Shown piece by piece: positions 17,810 through 25,615 of a DNA stretch of 64,000 nt. The stretch covers positions 62,001 through 126,000 of the forward strand of contig CBDEVW010000002.1 in NCBI GenBank assembly GCA_965243755.1. The letters are read 5' to 3'. A program made the translations under genes and the position numbers. The stretch is from JANSWY01 sp965243755 (GTDB taxonomy: Bacteria > Bacteroidota > Bacteroidia > Cytophagales > Cyclobacteriaceae). The notes under the pieces were generated by a model. It worked only from the letters and a program-made list of their open reading frames with translations, had not been told where the DNA came from and ran no database searches. Positions within the stretch are counted from its first letter, which is position 1. Every line of letters starts with the position of its first letter.

Positions 17810-18994
17810 TTATAAGATATCTTTAATGGCTTCTAATTCTGAATATTTTGAAGCAACAGTATTCTTAGCCGCTGTTAAACCCTCTATCGAGGCAGTCCAG
17901 AAATCACCATCAGTTCCCAGATTACTTTCCAAAATCGTATTGATCTCGGACTGGGAAATGGATTTAAATGGACTGTATTGTAGCGCTTTCACAAACATGT
18001 AGGCTTCAGACAAATGATGGAAGGCGTTAGGAATGTCGTTGTTATTAAAATCATCAATGGCTGAATTCAGGTAGTGAATTGCTGTTGCAGCAGCTACGAT
18101 TTCATGCCATTTGTAGATGATCTCTCTTTGTTCATTTTTAATGTCGTATTGTTTATTAACAATTGCGGTTCTTCCTGTAAGGTAAGCGTTCATCAAAGTA
18201 GTATTGATCCCTGGAAGTAATGATTCCTTGTCAAGATCAATTGTATACTTTGCCCAGAATCGATCTTCATCTGATTCAAGAACCGGATCTCCTGCAGGAA
18301 AATCAATCGGTACACCAAAGTACCCAAATGCCTCGTCCCAGTGATGCTCCATGGCGGTATAGTTCTTACCTTCTTCTACTTCATCATTGGATACATTATC
18401 GCCAACACGATCATCCGTCATGTACACATTATAGATTTGGTTATAAAAAACGGCACCCATCAGTCCTTTTTCAATGAACTGGGTATACTCCCATCCTTTT
18501 TCATTTACAAGTATGGTTTTACCATTGCCATCCCGATCCAGCAATCCCGCAACCCCTTGTGAGGCCACAGTATTTTCAGTAGAAACTCTGGCACTGGTTT
18601 CTCCTAACTCAGAGAATAGGTCTTTGAAAAAATCTACATCTGCTATAAAAGTTTTGTTTTCAAGCTCTTTGGTTGATGCATTAAGGTCAGACGATTCGAA
18701 TGGACTGTTTTCATTGGCAAACATGTTCAGCAATAAATCAGCATTTACTGCGCTCCCATCATCTCCATTGCTTACTACTGATTTGATTTCTGCCAGCATA
18801 TCCAGCCGGGTAGTCTGACCGGAAAAGCTTACCGTGGACTCACCATTTCTCTCAAATTCGTATGTAGAAGGTACTTCTAATAGAGGATTGACATCAGTAT
18901 CATCGTCACCACAACTGGTGAGGAAACCTGCTGAAATCGCTGTTAATCCAACAAAAACGGACTTTTTAAGTAGTTGTAATCTGTGTTTTTTCAT
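17810..18994 (-). CDS. DUF4856 lipoprotein (imelysin-related), first gene of the operon
   Basis: A 394-residue lipoprotein (lipobox LTSC, Cys28) with acidic residues after the cysteine. The body is mainly helical and carries the motif AMEHHWDEAFGYFG (214-227), characteristic of DUF4856 and reminiscent of metal-ligand motifs in the imelysin superfamily. It is the first gene of a leftward operon followed by imelysin, an HTTM protein and a FecA-like receptor. A good promoter with a dyad operator lies upstream at 19046-19077. The position and the paralogy-like pairing with imelysin support a role in metal binding at the cell envelope. The function is not established. Confidence 0.82.
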   Translation of the reverse strand: MKKHRLQLLKKSVFVGLTAISAGFLTSCGDDDTDVNPLLEVPSTYEFERNGESTVSFSGQTTRLDMLAEIKSVVSNGDDGSAVNADLLLNMFANENSPFESSDLNASTKELENKTFIADVDFFKDLFSELGETSARVSTENTVASQGVAGLLDRDGNGKTILVNEKGWEYTQFIEKGLMGAVFYNQIYNVYMTDDRVGDNVSNDEVEEGKNYTAMEHHWDEAFGYFGVPIDFPAGDPVLESDEDRFWAKYTIDLDKESLLPGINTTLMNAYLTGRTAIVNKQYDIKNEQREIIYKWHEIVAAATAIHYLNSAIDDFNNNDIPNAFHHLSEAYMFVKALQYSPFKSISQSEINTILESNLGTDGDFWTASIEGLTAAKNTVASKYSELEAIKDIL

Positions 18995-19045
18995 TTTGAC
19001 TTGGCAAATTTATTTTAATCTATTTAGACTCATTATAAACAAGTG

Positions 19046-19077
19046 CAAAACTATTTTTATTTAGATTGATTCCAAAT
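19046..19077 (-). promoter_or_regulatory. promoter and dyad operator of the DUF4856-imelysin operon
   Basis: Reverse strand: -33 TTTG (19073-19076), 19-bp spacer, -7 TAGTTTTG (19046-19053), a textbook Bacteroidota promoter. The 19-bp dyad ATTTAGATTGATTCCAAAT (19059-19077, 7 of 9 positions symmetric) covers the -33 box and spacer, ideal for a repressor. The predicted leader to the ATG at 18994 is about 45 nt. Confidence 0.72.
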
Positions 19078-19089
19078 AAGAATTCAATT

Positions 19090-19108
19090 ATTTTTAATTA
19101 GTCTAAAT
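19090..19108 (+). promoter_or_regulatory. second dyad operator, upstream of the orphan response regulator
   Basis: ATTTTTAATTAGTCTAAAT has one good half-site (TCTAAAT) and 6 of 9 symmetric positions. Its centre is 31 bp from that of the dyad at 19059-19077, so proteins on the two sites would sit on nearly the same helix face. It ends just before the AAGGA (19109-19113) that precedes the regulator's TTG start. Confidence 0.45.
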
Positions 19109-19119
19109 AAGGATTTATT

Positions 19120-19779
19120 TTGACCTCCGAAAATGACAGAAATCAGGTAGCGTTGAATCATTCATCCTTTTTTATAGTAGACAATCAGTACCTCACCAGA
19201 CAGGGCACCAGATCTATGCTGGAAAATCAATTGAATCTTAGGTGTGTTGGAGATGCAGATGCTGGTATGGACAAATGGAAAAGAGCAGCCTTACAAAACA
19301 TGCCGGACCTGTTGGTTGTAGACTATCTGCCTGAAGAGGAGCCAGAAGCTTGTATAGATCAATTGAGCCACTTGAGACATTTCATGAAAATTCTGGTTAT
19401 CTCAGATGATCAACAGGTTCGAAGAATTAATAAGTGCATTCAAAATGGTATTGATGGTTATTTAACCAAATCCTGTGATGAAGAGGAGATTCGGGAAGCT
19501 GTCCAAAAAATTATGAATGGTAAAAAATTCATCTGCAACAAGGTACTCGACCTAATCATGAATAATGACCATGATGGACTGATGTCATTATCGGAAAGAG
19601 AATTGGAAGTACTTGAACTGATTGTGAAAGGTTATACTACCAAATCCATTGCAGAACAACTACACCTCAGCATTCATACCGTTAATTCCCACCGAAAGAA
19701 TATGCTGAAAAAATTAGGATTCAAATCTCCTACTCAGTTGATCTCCTATGCCATCAGCCAGGGCCTTCATTCACTATAA
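19120..19779 (+). CDS. orphan NarL/FixJ-type response regulator in the iron island
   Basis: 219 residues: a receiver domain (about 16-135) with phosphoacceptor D68 (LLVVDYL) and switch lysine K117 (YLTKS), then a LuxR-type helix-turn-helix (about 153-219, LSERELEVLELIVKGYTTKSIAEQLHLSIHTVNSH in part). The acidic pocket shows one Asp (D21 in VDN) where two are common. There is no in-frame ATG before the receiver domain. A TTG at 19120, six bases after AAGGA, is the best start, though TTG at 19156 is possible. No histidine kinase is encoded nearby. It is divergent from the imelysin operon and upstream of the haem receptor, so it probably controls or responds with these genes. Confidence 0.85.
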   Translation: MTSENDRNQVALNHSSFFIVDNQYLTRQGTRSMLENQLNLRCVGDADAGMDKWKRAALQNMPDLLVVDYLPEEEPEACIDQLSHLRHFMKILVISDDQQVRRINKCIQNGIDGYLTKSCDEEEIREAVQKIMNGKKFICNKVLDLIMNNDHDGLMSLSERELEVLELIVKGYTTKSIAEQLHLSIHTVNSHRKNMLKKLGFKSPTQLISYAISQGLHSL

Positions 19780-19838
19780 GTAGTGAACATTTTACCTCAT
19801 TTCACTATTACTAGCGACCAAACTCACCGCTCCTAGCG

Positions 19839-19894
19839 ATTGACAACCTGACTAGTTCCACATCATATTTGCATTATTTAGAATGATTCTAAAT
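19839..19894 (+). promoter_or_regulatory. promoter and perfect dyad operator of the HmuR-like receptor
   Basis: ATTG (19839-19842), a 21-bp gap and CATATTTG (19864-19871) form a -33/-7 pair. Four bases later lies ATTTAGAATGATTCTAAAT (19876-19894), a perfect 9-1-9 dyad over the expected transcription start. An ATG inside the dyad (19883) is therefore unlikely to be the start of the receptor. Confidence 0.72.
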
Positions 19895-19897
19895 AAA

Positions 19898-22156
19898 ATG
19901 CGAACAGCTACTTTCATCATATTATTTATATCAGGAGCCTTAAAGGTAAATTCACAACCAGTCCTCACTTTTCTGGACAGTGAAACCAATGTACCGATTA
20001 ATGGTCTTGTGGTAAAATTTTCCTCTGACAGCACGCATCAGATGCTGCTGTCTGATTCAAACGGAAGGGTACGTGTTCCATCTGGTAAGCAATATGACAT
20101 TTTCTGTCAACATCTGTCCTACGAGCCATTTAGTATAAAAGTGACGGGAGATAGCAATCAGGTTTTCTATTTGCAGCCCACTTCACTACAACTGGCCGAA
20201 GTGCTAATTACAACCGGTCAGTACAGTCCACAAAGCCTGAAGAATTCTGTTTACCGGGTTAAAACCATTTCGAAAAAAGAAATTCAACAATCTGGAGCCA
20301 TCACACTCGAAGAAGTCCTTCAAACCAACCTCAATTCCTCTATGACTTATGATCCTGCGATTGGCAATTTCACCATTGGCCTGCAGGGATTATCCAGTCA
20401 GAATACAAAAATTCTGCTGGATGGAGTTCCTATTGCGGGTAGAAATGGAAATGGTAACGACGTAGACCTTGGTCAGATTGATTTACTTCAAATTGATCGA
20501 ATTGAAATAGTAGAGGGCCCAATGGCTGTAAACTATGGTGCGAATGCCCTGGCTGGAGTGATCAACCTCATATCCGACAAATCGAACCAATCATTTATCA
20601 GAATTTCCTCACAGGAAGAATCAGCTGCAAATGAATATCATTACAATGCCGGTAAGCACATACAGCGCCTGGGTATCAGTCATCAACTCTTTCAGTCAGT
20701 TACAGCAAAATATAACCTGACCAGAAGCGACTTTCAGGGATTTAAAGGAGAGAGAAATGACAGAACCTACGAATGGGACCCTAAAAAGCAGTGGAGAGGA
20801 AACGGCCTGCTTAAATATGATGGGGCATTACACTCAATTCACTACAAAACAGATTGGAACTACACCAACTTGTACCATAATGGCATAGTTAGAGACAACA
20901 TTCAGCCTTCAACTGGAGTGAACAGGCCATTTGCCTTCGATGAATCCTACAGATCAGGAAGACAAATGCACCAGGTTCAGGCGGAAGGAAATTGGCCTCA
21001 AAAAATCCATTACACTGCCGTCTACTCCTATTCCCATTTCAAAAGGGTCAAAAGCCGAATGGTAAGTGACCTGTTATCCGGCCAACAAACATTAACCAAC
21101 AGAGCGGGAGATCAGGATACCAGCGCATTTAACGCCCAATTAGTTCGGCTAACACTTGCTGGAAAAATATTCCAGAATCTCAAATATCAAATGGGATCAT
21201 CTTTTAATTGTGAGAGAGCCACTGGAGGAAGAATTCTGTCCGGATCACAAGCGATCAATGAATTTTCCTATTTTGCCTCAGCAGAATTTTCAACCAGATC
21301 AGTTAGCGTACGGCCCGGATTTCGATCATCATATAATCAACAATACGGAAACACTTTTTTACCATCGGTCAATGTAAAATTACAATTACCCGCAGAATGG
21401 ACCATCAGGTCAGCATATGGAACTGGCTACCGTACACCAACTTTACGAGAACTCTATTTTGAGTTTGTAGACTCTAATCACAGAATATTTGGTAACCCCA
21501 GTCTAAAACCGGAATCTTCCAATCATTTCAATGCATACATAGATAAAAAGGTGAAGTGGAGAAGTTTTCAAGTCCTTCTAAGCTCTGGTGCTTTTTACAA
21601 TCATATCAACAATCAAATCACAACTGCTCAATCACCCGAAGACAATAGTGTGACAAGCTTCGCCAATGTATTGAAGCATCAAACAATTGGCTACAACACG
21701 CAACTCGGATGGCAAGACAAGTTGCTGAAAATAAACCTGGGTTGGTCCTATATCGGGCGATATAATCAGGTTACACAAAAAGATTCAATCGGCCTGAATC
21801 GATTTTTATTCAGCCCCGAAATCACTACTCATGTCAACTATACAATCGAAAAGCCCCTCCTATCGATTGCGATCAATTACAAATTCAATGGAAAATGCCC
21901 GGGGTTTATTCAAACTCCAGAGGCTATCGAGGAAGTCTTTACTGAATCATATCACTGGTTAAATCTTACGGCTACCAAAACTTTCAAAAATGGTATCAGC
22001 CTTCAAACCGGAGTTAAAAATCTTACCAATGTACAGACTACAAACAATGGAGGTGCCACTGGCACGCACAGTAATGGCACTTCATCTACAATTTCTTATG
22101 GAAGATCATACTTCCTCCATGTATCATATCAATTAAACTTTAAACAAAACAAATGA
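19898..22156 (+). CDS. HmuR-like TonB-dependent haem/iron receptor
   Basis: A 752-residue outer-membrane receptor. The start ATG at 19898 (MRTATFIILFISGALKVNSQ) gives a signal peptide; the in-frame ATG at 19883 lies within an operator. The order is a short carboxypeptidase-regulatory-like region, a plug (TILLDGVP-like KILLDGVPIAGR, RIEIVEGPMAVNYG) and a barrel. The barrel contains GYRTPTLRELYFEF and GNPSLKPE, equivalent to the YRAP and NPDL boxes of haem receptors such as HmuR. It ends in SYQLNFKQNK. The next gene, for a HmuY-like lipoprotein, overlaps it by ATGA, matching the hmuYR pairing of Bacteroidota. Haem or haem-protein uptake is the best inference. Confidence 0.88.
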   Translation: MRTATFIILFISGALKVNSQPVLTFLDSETNVPINGLVVKFSSDSTHQMLLSDSNGRVRVPSGKQYDIFCQHLSYEPFSIKVTGDSNQVFYLQPTSLQLAEVLITTGQYSPQSLKNSVYRVKTISKKEIQQSGAITLEEVLQTNLNSSMTYDPAIGNFTIGLQGLSSQNTKILLDGVPIAGRNGNGNDVDLGQIDLLQIDRIEIVEGPMAVNYGANALAGVINLISDKSNQSFIRISSQEESAANEYHYNAGKHIQRLGISHQLFQSVTAKYNLTRSDFQGFKGERNDRTYEWDPKKQWRGNGLLKYDGALHSIHYKTDWNYTNLYHNGIVRDNIQPSTGVNRPFAFDESYRSGRQMHQVQAEGNWPQKIHYTAVYSYSHFKRVKSRMVSDLLSGQQTLTNRAGDQDTSAFNAQLVRLTLAGKIFQNLKYQMGSSFNCERATGGRILSGSQAINEFSYFASAEFSTRSVSVRPGFRSSYNQQYGNTFLPSVNVKLQLPAEWTIRSAYGTGYRTPTLRELYFEFVDSNHRIFGNPSLKPESSNHFNAYIDKKVKWRSFQVLLSSGAFYNHINNQITTAQSPEDNSVTSFANVLKHQTIGYNTQLGWQDKLLKINLGWSYIGRYNQVTQKDSIGLNRFLFSPEITTHVNYTIEKPLLSIAINYKFNGKCPGFIQTPEAIEEVFTESYHWLNLTATKTFKNGISLQTGVKNLTNVQTTNNGGATGTHSNGTSSTISYGRSYFLHVSYQLNFKQNK

Positions 22157-23580
22157 AAAAACTATTACTGATCTCACTGAGTGCTGTGTTAGTAGCGCTT
22201 TCAGCATGCTCGGATGACGAACCACCATCACCAGAAACCCTGGTCGCTGGATTTACTTCCACCTCAATAGGCCTATCGCTTGATGACACTAAAGCAGAGG
22301 TCCATATCGAATTCTCCAGACCGGTTGAGATACCGGGAGAAGTAATTTTAACAATTGAAGAGGAAGTCAATGCAACTTATGGCATAGACTACATCACAAG
22401 CCCGGAAGCGGTTAACAAACAACTCCTTATCAACATCAACGAGGGAGATGAACGCATCACTTTTGAAGTAAACAAACTGAAAAATCCGGCATTTGGTGTG
22501 ATCAAATCATTTCGAATACAATTGGTCTCGATTCCAGAAAATGGAATCCTGGGAACCAATAGTTCAACTGTCATTATTTTTGCTGAAAACCCTGTTTCTT
22601 CAGGCGCTACACTAGATTTAGAGGTTGGTGGAGACCTTCAGCCCAATCAGGTTTTCGTAGACCTTAGCAAACAAACTGGCACTATCGTACTTAAAGACTC
22701 CTGGGATCTTGGTTTTTATACCGGAGATGATCACCGGGTCGTCATCAATTCAGCAGTTGGGATGTTGGTGAAGTCCATTAACAAAACTGACCTCTCCACT
22801 GTAAATGCTTCTGATACCATCGGATTAAGTCACCAATTAGACTTGGACGCCATATTTGCCAGCTTATTTGGACCTCCGCCCTCCTGGTTGAGCCAAGCAT
22901 CATCCTGGGTAGATGATCCAACCGGAAATCTGCATAACACAGCCATCAAAGAGATTTCGCCGGATGATGCTGATAACCCGGTTTATATAGTCAACCGTGG
23001 TAAATCAGTAGATGGGTCCCAAAGAGGCTGGATGAAAATCCGAATATTACAGCAGGGAGAAGGCTATAAACTTCAGTATGGCCCAATCGATCAAGAGGCA
23101 TTCACTGAAATCACCATCGATAAGAATCCTGATTTTAATTTCACTTATGTAAGTCTCGACGGACAATCAGTCTCCGTTGAACCTCCTAAAGATTCCTGGG
23201 ACATTGCTTTCACCACTTATACTAATCTGATTCCTATAGATGCCACTAACTCAATTCCTTACATGTACAAAGATTATGTGATCCAGAACAGGAACCTCAA
23301 TGGTGTGGCCCAGGTGCTCCTTAGTGAAGGGTTTGATTATGAAACATTTACCGTTTCTCAAATACAGGATCTGGAGTTTAGCAGCAACATCAACAGCATA
23401 GGCAGTTCCTGGCGGACAGTTAGTACACCTGGATCAGGGACAGAGACCGACGTAAACAAAGACCGGTTTTATGTTTTGGAGGACCCCGATGGGAACTTTT
23501 ATAAACTAAAATTTACTGCAATGCTTCATTCCCAAACAGGAGAAAGAGGCTTCCCTCAAATACAATATGAATTACTATAA
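22153..23580 (+). CDS. HmuY family lipoprotein
   Basis: A 475-residue lipoprotein (lipobox LSAC, Cys19). An N-terminal Calx-beta-like region (EVHIEFSRPVEIPGEVIL) is followed by the HmuY-type domain: LQPNQVFVDLSKQTG and DSWDLGFYTGDDHRVVINS, repeated later as DSWDIAFTTYTNL. HmuY proteins bind haem at the surface and pass it to a HmuR receptor. This one is much longer than Porphyromonas HmuY, as is usual for the Bacteroidota-wide HmuY-like group. Its ATG overlaps the stop of the receptor gene (22153-22156). The haem ligands cannot be assigned from the sequence. Confidence 0.85.
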   Translation: MKKLLLISLSAVLVALSACSDDEPPSPETLVAGFTSTSIGLSLDDTKAEVHIEFSRPVEIPGEVILTIEEEVNATYGIDYITSPEAVNKQLLININEGDERITFEVNKLKNPAFGVIKSFRIQLVSIPENGILGTNSSTVIIFAENPVSSGATLDLEVGGDLQPNQVFVDLSKQTGTIVLKDSWDLGFYTGDDHRVVINSAVGMLVKSINKTDLSTVNASDTIGLSHQLDLDAIFASLFGPPPSWLSQASSWVDDPTGNLHNTAIKEISPDDADNPVYIVNRGKSVDGSQRGWMKIRILQQGEGYKLQYGPIDQEAFTEITIDKNPDFNFTYVSLDGQSVSVEPPKDSWDIAFTTYTNLIPIDATNSIPYMYKDYVIQNRNLNGVAQVLLSEGFDYETFTVSQIQDLEFSSNINSIGSSWRTVSTPGSGTETDVNKDRFYVLEDPDGNFYKLKFTAMLHSQTGERGFPQIQYELL

Positions 23581-23592
23581 ATCAAAGAATGA

Positions 23593-24522
23593 ATGAAACA
23601 CATATTTATGTCTTTGGCGCTTATGGCAGCAATTCAATCCATGGCCCAAAACAAAAAGAAAGATGAAATTGAAGCAATCATGTCAATGTGTGGTTGCTAT
23701 GAAGTCCGCTTTAATTTTCAGGAGACCTTCAGTCCAGTCGAGGATTATGAATTTCATGACCAATATGCTTCTGGTGCACTGGAGTTGGTTGTTCCAATAG
23801 AGCAGACTAAAAATAAAATCTCATTACAGCACCTTTTGATCATTGGAGACACCATGATCATTAAACACTGGAGGCAGGACTGGATCTATGAAAACGTTGA
23901 GTTCTATACCTATTACAAAGACAACCAGTGGAAATTTGAAAGAAAACCGAAATCACAGGTGCAAGGACAATGGACCCAAAAAGTATTTCAGGTAGACGAT
24001 GGACCTAGATATGAAGGCAGTGCTTCCTGGATCATTACAGACGGACGAAAATATTGGGAATCAACAGCTGATGCCCCTTTACCAAGGCGAGAGTTCAGCA
24101 AAAGAAGCGATTACAATGTTTTACAAAGAAGAAACCGTCATGAAATCACTTCCGATGGATGGGTCCATGAACAGGACAATGCCAAGATTCAGCGCTCTGA
24201 AAATGAATTTGTATTGGCTTACGAAAAAGGTTGGAATACCTATACCAAAGTGAATGATTCAAAATGTAATCCCGCTAATCAATGGTGGGAAAAGAATCAG
24301 TATTACTGGTCAGATGTAAGAAAAGTCTGGACGGAAGTATTTGACAGAAAAACTGACCTTGTAATCAATATGAAAGTAGATGGTAAAGTGCTGTTCCAAC
24401 GCCTATTTGAACTTGGAAAAGACGTTGAGGATAAGCCTTACCAATCTGAGATAACATTACCACAGATCAAAGAAGTATTTAACCTGCACCTGTCAGGTGA
24501 TTTTCAACTAGCAACCAATTAA
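23593..24522 (+). CDS. DUF6607-type secreted protein of the haem operon
   Basis: A 309-residue protein with a signal peptide (MKHIFMSLALMAAIQSMAQ) and a motif soon after cleavage, MCGCYEVRFNFQETF. Trp- and Tyr-rich segments follow (HWRQDWIYENVEFYTYY, NQWWEKNQYYWSDVRKVW). I recall this pattern as DUF6607, which often accompanies HmuY and TonB receptors; this is family memory rather than a search. It is 12 bp downstream of the HmuY-like gene and so the third gene of the haem unit. The CGC motif could bind a metal or haem, but this is a guess. Confidence 0.75.
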   Translation: MKHIFMSLALMAAIQSMAQNKKKDEIEAIMSMCGCYEVRFNFQETFSPVEDYEFHDQYASGALELVVPIEQTKNKISLQHLLIIGDTMIIKHWRQDWIYENVEFYTYYKDNQWKFERKPKSQVQGQWTQKVFQVDDGPRYEGSASWIITDGRKYWESTADAPLPRREFSKRSDYNVLQRRNRHEITSDGWVHEQDNAKIQRSENEFVLAYEKGWNTYTKVNDSKCNPANQWWEKNQYYWSDVRKVWTEVFDRKTDLVINMKVDGKVLFQRLFELGKDVEDKPYQSEITLPQIKEVFNLHLSGDFQLATN

Positions 24523-24534
24523 TTCAAAAGAAGA

Positions 24535-24585
24535 CCTCATGACCGGCACAAATGGTTAAGTATAATAATGTGTCGGTCATTGAGG
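24535..24585. promoter_or_regulatory. long-stem dyad between the DUF6607 and small-protein genes
   Basis: CCTCATGACCGGCACA (24535-24550) pairs with TGTGTCGGTCATTGAGG (24569-24585) through about 16 bp with one mismatch and one bulge. The 18-nt loop is AT-rich. There is no T-run, so it is not a standard terminator. It precedes the next ATG (24607) by 21 nt and could be an RNA-processing, attenuation or operator element. Confidence 0.5.
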
Positions 24586-24606
24586 CACAACCAAAATTGA
24601 TTTCAA

Positions 24607-24930
24607 ATGTGTGCAACAAATCATCAAATTGTCCTCAGTGAACACAGAGGTGTTCAGATTTCCAGATGCAGAAACTGCCTGATGTATAACATCATTTACC
24701 GAAACATACACCTCGTTCTGGATCATGTGGAGTATGAGAAATTCAGGCAAACGTTAATTGGTCTGGAGGTTGAGGACTATAACAAAACATATTCACATGG
24801 AACTTGTGTCCTTTTGAAAAATGGAAAGAGCAATGTAGGGATCGCATTTACTGAAGCTGAGGTCTACAAACTATTAGAAGCATGCGAAGAAGCCCGGCTA
24901 TTCGAAGAAGTATTTTCAATTCTTTACTAA
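24607..24930 (+). CDS. small paralogue A of the ferritin-flanking family (DUF6686-like)
   Basis: A 107-residue soluble protein. It aligns by eye with the products at 25170-25514 and 26363-26683. Shared points are a Cys at position 21-22 (here SRCRNC, C21 and C24), an aromatic-x-hydrophobic-x-aromatic-x-Asn turn (YNIIYRN), a Phe-rich helix start (EYEKFRQTLIGL), a beta strand (CVLLKN), and a C-terminal helix beginning T-E-x-E-V-Y-K-L-L. The extra CxxC in this copy may bind metal. I tentatively relate it to DUF6686. It follows the haem operon and precedes the Cys-rich peptide. Function unknown. Confidence 0.7.
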   Translation: MCATNHQIVLSEHRGVQISRCRNCLMYNIIYRNIHLVLDHVEYEKFRQTLIGLEVEDYNKTYSHGTCVLLKNGKSNVGIAFTEAEVYKLLEACEEARLFEEVFSILY

Positions 24931-24950
24931 AATTTTTCAACTCCTAACTA

Positions 24951-25005
24951 TTGCAAATTCGGAGTTCGTGGTGTTTATTTGCATTAATTTAGATTAAGTC
25001 TAAAT
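24951..25005 (+). promoter_or_regulatory. promoter and dyad operator of the Cys-rich peptide operon
   Basis: TTG (24951-24953), a 20-bp gap and TTTATTTG (24974-24981) resemble a -33/-7 pair. Then ATTTAGATTAAGTCTAAAT (24987-25005) is a 19-bp dyad with 8 of 9 symmetric positions. The arrangement ATTTGCATTA-dyad is almost the same as at 19866-19894 before the HmuR-like gene. Confidence 0.72.
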
Positions 25006-25011
25006 AAGAAT

Positions 25012-25173
25012 ATGACAGAAGAAACATACATAGCGAGAGAAAATGGGCAGGAATGTGGGGTAGAATCTCCCTTTGACAGAAACATGATTTCTTCTGAAGA
25101 GTGTGTGTTTAAGAAGTGCTGTAAGAAATACAAAAAAAAGGGAAGACACTGCAAGAAGTGCCCAAAGTTATGA
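25012..25173 (+). CDS. 53-residue Cys/Lys-rich peptide, iron-island member
   Basis: A short gene starting ATG at 25012, just after the operator at 24987-25005. The peptide has six cysteines (C15, C31, C36, C37, C47, C50) and a basic C-terminal half, CVFKKCCKKYKKKGRHCKKC. Its stop codon overlaps the ATG of the next gene (ATGA, 25170-25173), which indicates translational coupling. Similar short KCCKKYKKG..CKKCP peptides occur in other Bacteroidota as far as I recall. A metal-binding or metal-sensing role is plausible from the cysteines and the operator but unproven. It is too short for many gene finders. Confidence 0.75.
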   Translation: MTEETYIARENGQECGVESPFDRNMISSEECVFKKCCKKYKKKGRHCKKCPKL

Positions 25174-25514
25174 TTACAGCTACTACCACCGAGCACCTTG
25201 TCTTCGAGACGAAGAACGCATCACTGTCTCAATGTGATGGTACCAGCAGCTACGTCCTTAGGTTTTTCAATGAGACTTTAAGATTCAGGGTTTGTGAGTT
25301 TTACTCCTTCAAACGTAAAATTCAGCAGCTTGACATTCCTCAATTGCTATCAGCTGATGCTCCCGATGTAGAGGTAATTTACCTGGGGCATTGTGATCGA
25401 CTGATGGTCTTGTCAATTCATGAAATCCTGGAACTTCGGGAGCTATTGGCGGGAGCATTTACCATGCTGGAACTCAATAGCATGATCCACCGCGAAATAC
25501 TAAGAAAGGGTTAA
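25170..25514 (+). CDS. small paralogue B of the ferritin-flanking family
   Basis: A 114-residue protein. I use the ATG at 25170, which overlaps the stop of the Cys-rich peptide, rather than a GTG at 25158. It aligns with paralogues A and C: C22 (LSQC), YVLRFFN, EFYSFKRKIQQLD, VEVIYL and a C-terminal helix HEILELRELL. There are no transmembrane segments or signal peptide. It is cotranscribed with the Cys-rich peptide under the dyad operator, and the ferritin gene follows about 100 bp later. Function unknown; an accessory role in iron handling is inferred from position. Confidence 0.72.
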   Translation: MITATTTEHLVFETKNASLSQCDGTSSYVLRFFNETLRFRVCEFYSFKRKIQQLDIPQLLSADAPDVEVIYLGHCDRLMVLSIHEILELRELLAGAFTMLELNSMIHREILRKG

Positions 25515-25518
25515 GTTT

Positions 25519-25537
25519 AATTAGACCGATTTCAAAT
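25519..25537. promoter_or_regulatory. weak dyad-like site before ferritin
   Basis: AATTAGACCGATTTCAAAT matches the perfect dyad at 19876-19894 at 14 of 19 positions, but its own symmetry is poor (4 of 9). It lies 78 bp before the ferritin ATG. It may be a degenerate operator or chance in AT-rich DNA. Confidence 0.25.
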
Positions 25538-25615
25538 TATTTTTAGTCCCGTATTCATCGAACATTTCTGCTCGAAATGCTATTACTTTACTATTAGCGT
25601 AATGAACGAAAGATT

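Noticed and set aside
19883..19897. First ATG of the HmuR-like receptor frame
   Set aside because: It falls inside a perfect operator dyad, and ATG 19898 gives a good signal peptide.
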